Positions 12,001 to 24,000 of a stretch of DNA of 64,000 nt are shown here, piece after piece. A model generated the notes under the pieces. It saw only the letters and a program-made list of their open reading frames with translations. It was not told the origin of the DNA and ran no database searches. A program made the position numbers and the translations under genes. This stretch comes from Symsagittifera roscoffensis (Eukaryota; Xenacoelomorpha; Acoela; Convolutidae): positions 19,541,018 through 19,605,017 of the forward strand of contig NC_087067.1 in NCBI RefSeq assembly GCF_963678635.1. The letters run 5' to 3'. Position 1 is the stretch's first letter. Each line of letters begins with the position of its first letter.

Positions 12001-15000
12001 ATTCTTTCTCCAAATTTTGAAACTGAAAAAATCATTTTTTCAGTGTTCTTGAGTTCATTGACACTTTTCCAAGTTTCAGTTGGCGATGTTAGTAACTGGG
12101 CTTCAATTAGAATTTTGCGAAATAACATTGCATTACGATGGAATTCGGCTTAGCCTCCTGGAAAAAAAAATAGAAAAAATTATTTAAGTAGATCAGTTAA
12201 TCGATGCATCACACTATTAAACAAAAATGGGAGGATCAACTCATTAAACCGGAAATGACTATTAACTGGGTCATTAACTACAGATTGACCAGTTTCGGCT
12301 GCAATAGTGGTGCGAAACAAAAGTTCAACTAGTAAAAAAGTTGCAACAAAATAACTCAGTCTGGAATGTGCGGAAATAATGCACATAGACTATCCCCAGA
12401 CAGAAACGCAAATTATTTTTTATTATCAACAAAAGAAATAATGCACATAAACTCCCCAGAGAGAAACGCAAATTATTTTTTTATAATCAACAAAATTTAC
12501 GATGCACAGGAACAAAATTTTTAATTTACATAATTAAGACGCCGATTTGTGCCATCTTTCTTCCACTAAACTAAAATTTGAATATGAAAAAGCTCTTGCT
12601 GTTAGCATGCTTGTTAAAATTATTACACTTTTTTTTATAATTGGATTGCGAAAAAATGTTCGTATTTCGGTTCAATGATCCGTATATTTGATGTCATTCA
12701 GGTTTCTGAACGCATCACTTCATTGACGAATACACGTAGTTTGTATAAAACTTGGTGTTGATGCTGACTTTGTTTGTTGTAGCTGTACGAAGAAGCGACT
12801 AAAGACCTGGAGAAGCAGTACAGGGAAGCGAAGGCGAAGATCACACAGAAGCACAGAGATAGAGTGGCGAGCGGGAAGAGGGATAAGATGGACTTGGCTC
12901 TGAAGAGGGTGAAGGCGTTGATTGACACTGCAGATAGCAACAGTGCAGCTAAGGTCGGTCAGGTTAAAGATATTGATAAAGTGTCATTATAATTGGGCTT
13001 TTTGTCTTCAACTATGAAATTGCATATAAGTGAGTTTGTCTACCTGATATCTTTAGTTATTGTAAACATTAAAAACAAGGGTAAGATAGATGCAAAATTT
13101 TTGAAAGCAATCCCAGAAAGTTCTGTACAGCTTGGGTTGACCCCCGGGCCTTGTCCGAATAGGAAAGTTTCTGTCAGGGCGGATCTAGGATTTTCTCGGG
13201 GGGGGGGGGGGGCGGATTTTCAAAAACTTTTGGAAAAATTTGACGACTTTTTTTTTAGGTCTCGACTAAATTGATTTTCCCAGCTCTACTTAAGCACTAA
13301 AAAGACGGTGTGGGCACTTTTTGGAAAATTTTGACAAAAGAATCGCTTTTTTTGGCGCGCGCTCTCCCCTCAAAATTAGTATATATTGGCGCCGAAGGCG
13401 CCTTTAGAAATATTTTAGGGTCGGTCGGCCAAAAATGGATTTCTTAAAAAGTACCAAAGTCCGCCCCCTCCCTAAATCCGCCCATGGTTTTTAAAAATGC
13501 AAGTCATTGTATCTGGTTAGTCTTCGGTACGCCTTGTTTATACGACGTACCATATCGTATTTTCCTACACTAAAAAGAGCCATAACTTCGTTAACGGAGT
13601 GCTAGAAAGAAAGAAAAAACAATTTGTTTCTCCATAATAGTTTAAGTACAGATACAACAGTAATTTTTAAGTATTTTAGGAAACTCAAATTAGTTGTACA
13701 AAATAAAAATGGAGTGGATAGACTAAAGGTACAATACGCACCTATCGAGAGTCTACCCGAGCACAACTTGGTGACAAATTTAAATAAAATAAGAGAAAAA
13801 AAAAACGAAAAAAAAAAATTACTTGTAAAAATAATTATACCAAATTAATTCACAAAAGAGCCAAATACTGTTTAGTTTTCTCTGATTTTGCCCGATTACA
13901 ATCCCATATAATTTAACATCAGTTTTAAGGAAATAAAAAAAGGATTTTTTTTTTTCAAAAAAAAATTCCGAAAAAAATTGAAAGAGAACGATATCTCGAA
14001 AACTAGAAGGATTTGGAGATTCAGTTTTTCGGACAAGAATCGCAACTCTGAAATGGTGTTTTGATAGCTTTTAGCCAAAGTGTTCAAAAAATATATATAT
14101 AGTAGATGAAAGGTTAATTAAAAATATGGAATGTACTAAATCATTATTTCCAAGTATAAAATTATTTTTGAATTTGTGAACGAAATTTGTTTCTTCATTT
14201 TTGGTCATTTCACCAATTTTTCCAGGTAACAGATTGCTATTGCTCAATTTATTCAGCAATTTTGTTTTATATTCAGCAACTCCATTTCTTCCACAGTTTC
14301 TTGTATCACATTTTAAGTGTGATATAAGGGGAAGCTGCTGCTTGCCGTACAAATAATTCGGACCAGCCATGACTATTAGGGGTTGCTCACCACTATCAAG
14401 CACGTCTTTAACCACTTGATCAGACCATATAGTAGAATTTTGCCCTGTAGATTGATAGTACGTTCTACAGAAACATCAAACTTAAGGATGAACTCAGAAT
14501 ATAATCATGCCATGGCTTCGAGTTGACTCAGTTTTTCGTAATTAAACATCTTTTCGGTGACTTTTTGCAACAACTTTGTCGATGTTTTCTCTAAATCTTC
14601 TGAAAAATACTAAATCTTCTGAAAAATTTTAAGATTTCTCATTTTAAGCATTTGAACATCGAAGCGTAGTCACATAAGTAATACTAGGGCGGAGACTACT
14701 ACCAATGAAATATGTTTTTATATTTTGTTTTCAAATAGCACCCTTATTGCCGTGAATTTGTCATTGATTTAGTTCCAAATCATTCGATCGCTTTTTACAC
14801 TTGCGATCAGCTTAGTGTGTTATTACGAATCTTCTTTTTTTCTACTCTAACTCTCAAATAAAAGTGTTCATTAAAAGTGTCCACTTATTTGGAAATTTCA
14901 CTGTAGCATTGGAACTTGCATACCATCTGTTCTCTCCTTTATTTGTAACTGAGTAGTTAATAGTACCTATTAAGCGTCAGTGGCTTAGTGGTTAGTGTGA

Positions 15001-18000
15001 GATTCTTTATATTTAGGTCGCTGGTTCGAGTGTCAGAGGTGGACGATTTTTTGCCGATTCGAGGATTATATTTAATGTTTATTATTGCATTTGTAGAGCA
15101 ATTTTTGTCGTGTTCTCACAAGTGTTTGCGAAGCGGAGCTTCGCCTCGTTGTTAAAATTAGTCAAAACTAAGGAAATTCTTTTCATTGATGTTTTCCACC
15201 AAATCTAATTTAACACATGTTGATTTGGCAACAATTGAGCAATCATAAATTGAAGTTAGAATAACAAATTCGGATTTTTTGTTAACTATTTAAGTCTATA
15301 TTTATACGTTTTGATTATGTATTTATGGTACTGTTGCTTCTTCAAAAGGCTAATTGCGTGATAAGTGTAGAAATCCGTGTTATCTTTGTTGGATGCGAAA
15401 AAAAAAGAAAATACCAATAATTGAGATTTTGCTCGGATATCAAAGATTTTTCTGAATTTTCCGCTCAGTTTTTTTGGGTTTAAGTGTTAATGAACGAAGT
15501 GTTCACATGTCGTCGTTGTGATATTTTGTACTGTTTTTTTTTCAGGAAGTAACAAAAAGTCGCTCTCAAAAATCCAAAAGTTAGAATTTTGGTTTCTTTT
15601 TTCTTGACTTGAAATTTGAGAAATTTGAAAATTGAAATTTGCTTTCATTTAAATAACAAGTGCGAAAAAGCGCCTGGCTTTTGTGTCATTAGTTATCAGT
15701 TTTTAAATTTTTGGCGAATTAAAAGTAATTGAAAGTTCTAGTTTTTTCAAAGAAGTATCACCCATTTGAGATCTTGAAAAATCCAAAGAGTTGATTCTTT
15801 GTTGCTGTCTGTTTTCTTGTTTTTTTTTCGACTTTCAATTTCTTTATTGCCAAATGCTTTTTGCCTTTCTCTGAGGTAGAATTTTTCTTCTTGTTCTGAA
15901 TGCTTCAAACTTTGTTTTGTTTGGTTAGGAGAGTTCCATTAGGCTTGCGTTACTATGTATTCGCGTTATCACATAATTTCAAATACAGCAAAAGTTTTTA
16001 CAGAGAAGTATACGGACTCACTTTCGCGACAATCAACCCGCTTACTTGAAGAGAATAAAAACACTGCAACTTCAAAACGTTCAATCGGTTAGGGTTAATA
16101 TTTACAGTTTCCAGTGATTTTAATGGTGTACAATTACTTTGCAAGTAGCACACAATATTCCGACTACAGTTCTTTAAGAAAATGATAGAAATGTTAAGCT
16201 TTTGAAAAAATGATAGAAAGTATGGACCTATAATTTTAGAAATATTTTTGAAATAATATAATTAACCGTTCAAACGTTCTGAAAAAAATATAAAGTCCAA
16301 TTCAACTTGAAGCTCACTTCTATTACCACTCTTTGAGTGGTTGGTCTTAAACACGAAAATATTCAGACCACAGCACTTAAGCATGATGCAATGCTCAATC
16401 CTCTACGAATAAATGGCTCTTTTCGAGTTTACCACCCCCCTCGTAAAATTTCAAAATAAAGTTGTTCAAAAATTGTTCACACGGAATTTTGCATGAAAGA
16501 AATGTTGTGAAAATTTGTTCACGCTGACACGTTTTGTTGCAGTTTATAACCTGAAAAGTCATTTTAAATTTAAAAGTTTTCATATATTAAATTTCCGAAA
16601 AAATCAAAGGGGGGAACTGGAAAAGAGCCGAATAAATAACAGGTATTCTGATGAATTTTATTAGATTCATGAACGTAGTGAATACTCTTATGCGGCAATT
16701 GGTGATTTTTTGTTCGTTTGTTTTTCAGCAAAAGTCATTAAAATTTGTTCACGTTCAATTTTGATTTTCGCGGTTTGACTTGTGATTTTTTTTAAGTTCT
16801 CTTCACTTTCTTTGTTGAAAGGAAGGCAAACTCCGCTATCGAACTTCAAAAGTGTTAAGGTCAGGAAAAACGTGATTGACTTCTACTTTCGAAAGTGGGT
16901 ATCAATTTTCAGATTTCCCAGAGGAATGAAAACTTAGCTTTTAATCCAGTTGTCCCAAATTGGGTTTATTTTATCAAAAAAGTGTCGATTACAAATTGAT
17001 CTTGAAACTCAAAGAACTCTAGTGTCATATATATATTTTTTTTGTAAATTTTATCAAGATGCCAAACCATGGGAGCTTTTTCTGTTCGCGGTTTTTCGAG
17101 ACCTTGACGTTTGTTTTTCTTCGTCGCTTGATTTTTAGATTGGTTTATGTGGATGAGAAAATGCATTCTTGCCCATTCCCCTTAAAATTAGTTGCATTTT
17201 AGGTATAATTCATTCATTTAATCTGAGTAGAAATCGGTCTTTTCTCTTTTTGAAATTCAATCCGGCTAAAAATAGATGTAAGTTTTTCTTATTACTATAT
17301 GAATAGAGAAAACATTGTGTATAGAAATCGAGACTTCTTATTTAAGATGAACCCTGATATTCATTAGACATGCTTTTAAATTATCCTTTGATACCATATA
17401 TAGTTCCATTTCTTTTCAGAGCCACAGCTATTTTATCTGTTAAGGTTCTAATGCACCCAGCTATTGTTGAACCTAGCTAAAAGGAGTGTTAGAATTTCAC
17501 AAATGATAATGGACTGCTTTTTAAAGCTCACTCAGTGCGTATTAGCAGACCATGTTCCACGGAAGAATCGTTGCAATTACTAATTAATATTTTAAAAATG
17601 CTTTTATTCTTTTTGATAATGTAATTATCCCGCTTTCAACTAGTAGATCTTTTTCTAAATGAGGTATTTTGTTGCCGAAAAAAAATTAACACGATTTAAG
17701 TTTTCTTTTGTTGATTTATTCTTACAAAGCGCACATTTATGCCCTAGGAAACGTTCTGCACTAAGACATGTCTGCTCAGTGCATGGTATCTATTCTTTCC
17801 AGACCCTAGGGGGTCCTCTTGTCTTTCCCTTGGGCACGCCATCTTATTGGGTCACTATTAAACAGAGTGAATCACAGTCGCGAAGGCGGAAAAGATGAAA
17901 AAAGAATATTTTAAAATCTGTGCTGCCGAAAGTCTGTTGGCGCAGACAGGATTGAATGCCCGAAGTTAAAATGGTTAATTTAATTTGAAGTGGAAATTTA

Positions 18001-21000
18001 ATTTAAAGCTGGGGTTAGTCATTGGTTTTGACTCTCACTTTTTTCTAATCTGTCTATCCCAAGTAAATGAATTTTTTGTGAAGAGTAAAACTGAATGAGA
18101 CAATATCAGTTGAACTTAGTTTTAAACCCAAAAATGTCATTGAAAAATCAATCGCTTCTCATAATACCAAAAATCTATATTATGAGTTGCTGTGATTTTG
18201 TGATTTGTTGCTGTGGTTTTGGAGAACGGTATTAGAACAATATTTGCTTCATCAAGTTTGAAACATTTGGTATGATCCTTTTGATAATCAACTTAGGAAG
18301 TCATTACATAATAATAATAATAAAGTTAAATTCATTTTCAAGAAGGGAGGGAATTGAAAAAAAAGTGATGAAAAAAGTCCATCTCGTAAGAATACGAAAA
18401 AAGCTAGTTAACTACCTATCGAGTGGCGTTTTCATATAAGTTAAGCATTGATCAGGCACTTGGTGAAATTGAGGGTGTTAATTGGCTTTTGAGGGCAGTG
18501 GGGGATATGAAGTGTTGACAAAATTGGGAGTCTTTTATCATGCTAATTAGCTGTTCGCTCCTTTTTAGACCGGGATAATTGACACAAAGCGGAGGTTCTG
18601 ATCACAGCATTGTATGGCTCTTTTCGATGCCATAATGGAAAGGTTTTGTTTATTTAAAAAACATGTATAGGTAAATAAAAGAAATTCGGTTGAAGAGACA
18701 AACAAGACTGCTTGTATCAGGGCAAAGCCCTGAATGTTCCGACTGCCTTTCAAGGTCTATGGAGCAGCAATAACATGAAAAATTCAATTGTGATTTAAAT
18801 TTTTTTTTTTAAATTTTAGAATTTTTTGTGAAAACATCCTCCCACACGCCATATTAAGTACAAAGTGATAGATTTTGCTCCGATTGACAAATCAACTACG
18901 ACATATAAGCTTCCTTGAACCTATTTGGAACGATTTCTAAGACGGATTAAATCTCGCTTACGCGTTGATACCGCGAAAGATATCGCGCGTTAATTGTCCC
19001 AAATTGGCCGAAATTGCTATCTTTAAACCCCGATAACTTTACGAAAAATGATCACAGAGGAAATATCTTTTTAAATTTAAGCTCAGGACAACAATAGCTT
19101 TCGAACGATAAAAAAAATTCCGTCAAAAATGGCTAGTTAAAAAGTCGAAATTTGTCTGAAAAAAAAACCCACCCCGAGCACAAATATTCCGTTATTTTCG
19201 TAGCGAAAGTCGGAACAACAAGAATGATTGCAGCAGGGCAAAACCTTGAGTTTTTTGACTGCTTCTTAAATTCAATTGGGTAGTTTTTCTCTCAAAAAAG
19301 GAAAAAAAACACACCAGCTATGAAAATTTTAAAGTGATATATGTCACATATAGCAAGGTATTACGAGAAAAACAACAGCTTTTGGCTGATATAAAAAAAT
19401 CCGTCAAAGTTTTCTAGTTAAAATGTCGAAATTTATCTGGAGAAAAAACCCTAGCACAATATCGGAACTAAAATATTACCGCTTTGAGTTGCTTTACATT
19501 TTAAAAACACCCGAGCACAAGATGCACAACACGCGAGCACAGTATCGGGAACAAATATTACCGCTTTAAGTTACTTTAGATTTTTTCCAAAATTTAAAAG
19601 AAGCTTCAACTTTCAATTCTGTTACTTTATGCAGAAAAACAGGAATAATCGAAAATAAGCTCAAAATTTGAAACTAACTACGTCAAGAAAAACGAGAACT
19701 ATCGAAAATAATCTCCGTAATTCAATACTGTTACTTCATGCAGAAAAACGGTTATTATCAAAATTTTTAATGATAAGGTAGCTGCTGTCAATGAGATCAT
19801 GGAAAGTCAAGAAATGGCGATTTTTAGATAAAATAGAAAAATTCATTGAGATAAATTTAAGAACTGATGTGTTATTCTCTTGGCCACGGATAACAGAAAG
19901 ATTTTGTGAAGCAAAATGCGAAAATACTGTCTTTAAAAAGTTTTCAAATATAACAAGCTTTAATAAGTATTTTTAAGATTAATTAACGTAATGAAGACTC
20001 TTTTATAGGTCTTGGTGATTTTTTTTTTTATCATGAAAAGTCTTAAAAGTCTGTAATAACTACAGATGTGCATTCATACATATTGATGCATTTATGAATG
20101 AACTTAGATATTTACCTATTGATCAAGTTTTCTCTAGTTGGGTTCATGCTATCAAAAAAGCGCCAATCATAAATTGTTCTAGACATAGAATTTAATGGGC
20201 ATCTATTTTTTCTTAGAAATTGAGAAAGTTGATATTTTTTCAAGAAAGTCAGTTTTTCTATGTTCAATTGCGTTCATTACTCTTTTGCAATCTTCGATTG
20301 GCTATGTTTTTAGTGACCCAGAGGCAAAGATGTTCAATTCAAAAAATACAAATGGTAGTAAAATATAAAATTGTTCAAAAAGTTATGAAAACTATTTAAG
20401 TTTCTTCAGCAATTTAAATTTTTCTGAAATCTGTGTTTTGCGTCGCCCACCCCCCTAAATCCGCTACTGCTGTTGATTAGGTTTGACCAATTTGTGCTAG
20501 TGCTAGATTGTGAATACATTTTTTTGCTGTGAACTTACAATTTTGCTTTAAGATAGTAAGATTGTTGATTAAAAATTTCTGTAAACCTCGTTTAGATATA
20601 TTTGGCATTTCTAGCTCTAAGACTATTTGACAAGTTGTTCCAATATTTTTAGGAGATTTACCAGTTTTTTCTCAAAGAATGTGTGGTGAGCTTTTGGGCT
20701 TCGTTTTCTTGCTGACAACAATCGGTGTTGATTAATTCTTTAAAGTAACCGTTCCATCTTTCAAGGCATATAGTGACAAGAGTGATATAAAAAATGTAAT
20801 AAAAATTTTGTTCTACATAATTAGACAAGGTAGACTTGAAATTCTTTTTGCAATATGCAAATTTCTCAGACCAATATTAAATTTCGGATGTTTTGCACTT
20901 TAGATAAGTCATTTTTGAAGTCCAATCCACGGAGGATCAGACTATTCATCATGAAATCTCGAAACTCAAGAATCATATTTCTGAAGACTTTTCTGGAGCT

Positions 21001-24000
21001 GTTTCTTGGGCGAAAAATAACAATTCGAAGTTGCCCTTCAGATTTTAAGGAGGAAACTGACGCGTTTAATTTGTCCATGGTTTTGAATTTATCAATCCTG
21101 TAATAAAGTCGTTTTGATTCCATTGACAGAATTTCTGTCTTGTCTTGGTTTATTTTTTTTTCTGGAGTTGAATGAAGGTTTTCAAGTATCCTATCAAAAT
21201 ATAAAAAGACCAAAAATTTCATAAATTTTCCAATTTTTAATGTTTCAATACGCAGTTCTGATGAGCTAAAACATCAGTCTCTTATTTAGTTCTTCTGCGA
21301 CAAGTGATTTGTCTCTGCTTTTTTATAATTAATTTAAACAAAATGCTTCTGTAAATAAATTTCTTGTTTTAGGAGACGGCCTTGATGTCGGCGCTGACGA
21401 AGTACCTGGACCTGAGTCAAGACCTCATGCAACACTACCAGACCCACTTCTCCAGGGTGGCTCATTTGAGTTACACCAGGGCACAAGTGGAACACGGCAG
21501 GACGCTGGACAGTGTCTACGCAGCCCACGAGGAAGGCATGGGGGTGTGTGAGAAAGTGTTGAAGATGGAGGGGCTGTCTTATAACTTCCAGAAACAGCTT
21601 GGTGAGAGTTGGACATCATCAACTTATTACCGCAAAAACCAAAGCATTTTTTTAGCTCCAAAAAAGCCAACCAAAACTAATTTTGAGCTACCTCCTAAAA
21701 ATTTTGAGAAGGAAAAAATTTGAGAAAATGTTTTCTTAATTTCAAGAATCGGCTGGGTTGGAAAACTAAAGATGTACTTATATTATTGCTTTCATGATAA
21801 GTGTTAGGTCGATGTAAGGTCGTTAAATTTCAACAGTGAATTGTATGGCAAAGTTGATCAGGTGTAGCTAATAAAATTGTAAATGATTTAGGCATCGTGA
21901 AAGTTGATAGCTTTAACCTGATATATTTTTTCTGAAAATTCAAATAAGATTCGCTCGTCAAAAGATGCAATATGAGGTCATTAAACCGATATAATGTAGG
22001 CCGAAATTAATCAAGCCGAAAAAAGAGAAGAGATAAGACTAAAACAGAAAAAAAAGTACCTGAGTCAAGACCTCATGCAACACTACCAGACCCACTTTGA
22101 AAAGTAATAAGAATTCAAATAATCTTTTTTTTCTGCTACTCAGCGTACATCAACACTCAATTTTTCCTAGGCTTTATATCTATGTTTACGCTTGCGATTA
22201 GCAAGAATTATCAAATCTGAGTACAGACTTTTTTGTGTTAACAACTAGTTTAACAAAATCACAATCAATTGCGCAGCATTCAATTCAGCATGCTCGATAT
22301 CTTGAAAATTCAAATTTAAGTACTGGTAACCAAAAATATTTGACGGCTAAGGGCCTAGGCTTGAATCCACGGTCAGCACCTGTATTTTTAAAACCCAAAG
22401 TATTTTGTACCAAAAAATCATTGTCCTATCAGTTGTCTGCTTGTTTTGTCGGCTTAGTTTCCACATCTCTTACCTTTTTTGTTCTGTAAGCTAATTTTAT
22501 GGTAAATGAAAGAATGCCACATTGTAGAATTTTTTTTTCAATGCGCAATTTTCATTGTAGTTGCTCTTCGTGTTTTGATTTACCTCGGCTGTTTGTATTT
22601 TCTTGACGTCGAATTTTTTTTCGCTTGAAACTTTTCTGCCTGTATTTCGGCTTGTATTGTATCGGCTTATTGACCTAATGTTGAGTCGTTTCACGTGAAA
22701 CTTAGTTTTTTTGCTCACCTATGGATTGCACAAATTGCTTAAGTGCCTAGAAGAGAAATTAAAAAATTAAAATTCATAAAAGCATTTTTTCTGTTTTTGT
22801 TTTTTCTTTTCTTTTTTTTCGGCTTGATGGATTTCGGCCTACATTATATCGGCTTAATGACCTCATATTGCATCTTTTGACGAGCGAATAAAATTTTTGT
22901 TTTGGTGTGTTTAGAGGCTGAGGGGGAGTTAATAATTTTTCATTATTTGTAAGTTTTTTGAATTGTTTTTTGGCTTTTTTGCTTGCTATTACCAATTTAT
23001 CAAATCGAAATATAGACCTTTTTTCGGGTTAAACATTAGTTTAACATAATCAATTGAATCAATTATGATGCTGACAAGCTCAAAAAATTTTCATGAAATT
23101 TCAAATTTAACTACATCATGCTGGGGTACTAGTGACTACTGCATGCCATATCTAGAACTCAAGCTATTGTATATATAATTATAGATTTTAATTTTCTGAT
23201 ATTAATTTTCTGCTGATGATTTTTCGGCTTCATGTTTGTCGAATTAAGTTCTATCTTTTTAGTTTTCTAATGATGTAGTCTACTTTGCATACGCTACTGA
23301 TATATCTATCGTGGATCCTATGTGGGCGTTACATGAAATTTTTTCAATGTTTCTTGACGAAAGTTCTTGGCTGAGTTTATTTTTATTGGATGTCGGCTTC
23401 AGTTCTGTCGGCTTATATACCGATTTTTTTCCTCCCTAAATTATAGTACTTTTGAGATCGATAAGACTCTGGCACCATTTTTGAATGCCCAAATTCATCT
23501 CGACTATGACCTCTTTGAAAAACCACGAAAAAAATGCTTTTTCTTTTAAAATGTTTTTCTTGTTTTTCTACTTCTTGTTTCAATTGGATCATCGTTCGAA
23601 GTTCTGTTTGCTAATTTTTATTCTTCATGGTGCACTCATCCTATAATTGTTATATTGCAAGTGGAGCGAAGCTCAGCTTCGCCTTTTTGTGGCTTAATAG
23701 GTTTCGACTTATATTATATCGGCTAAATGGCCTCATTTTGATTCATTTGACGAGCAGTTAAAGTTTTGTGTTTGTGTGCGTTTTGAGGGCGAGGAGGAAT
23801 TTTTAATTTTTTGTAAATCTTAGTTGTTGATTTTTTCGGCTTAAAGAGTTTCTGCTAAAGTATTTTTGGCTTTGATACCGCTAATAATTTTTTTTCTTCA
23901 GATGCTAGTTTCACATTTTTGATTTTTTTCCGACTTAGCGGCTTTATTGTTTTGTAGCGCAGGTTGTTCGAAGCGCAGCTTCGCCTCTGTGGTAAAAATT

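Larger units (their letters stand above)
8212..12782 (+). other. APP-like intron (4.6 kb) containing a fold-back element
   Basis: GT-AG intron between exons b and c. Most of it is the inverted structure 8292-11798 described separately. A 62-bp tandem duplication lies at 12370-12495. Nothing recognisable in 11799-12369 or 12496-12782. Confidence 0.75.
12954..21372 (+). other. APP-like intron (8.4 kb), repeat-bearing
   Basis: GT-AG intron between exons c and d. Contents: family D (13177-13484), an unidentified coding-like fragment on the minus strand (14071-14462), a tRNA-like head (14974-15045), a family-C hairpin (about 15118-15145), family A (16662-17110 and 19974-20284), family B (18706-19270, with a partial copy to about 19560) and a family-D end (20436-20462). 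In 15150-16660, 17111-18700 and 20470-21372 I see AT-rich sequence only. Confidence 0.75.

Noticed and set aside
16090-16101. TTAGGGTTA, considered as an interstitial telomere repeat
   Set aside because: Only about one and a half units; expected by chance.
17659-17898. 79-codon frame with somewhat higher GC
   Set aside because: No motif, no splice partners in phase, and it lies inside a long APP intron.
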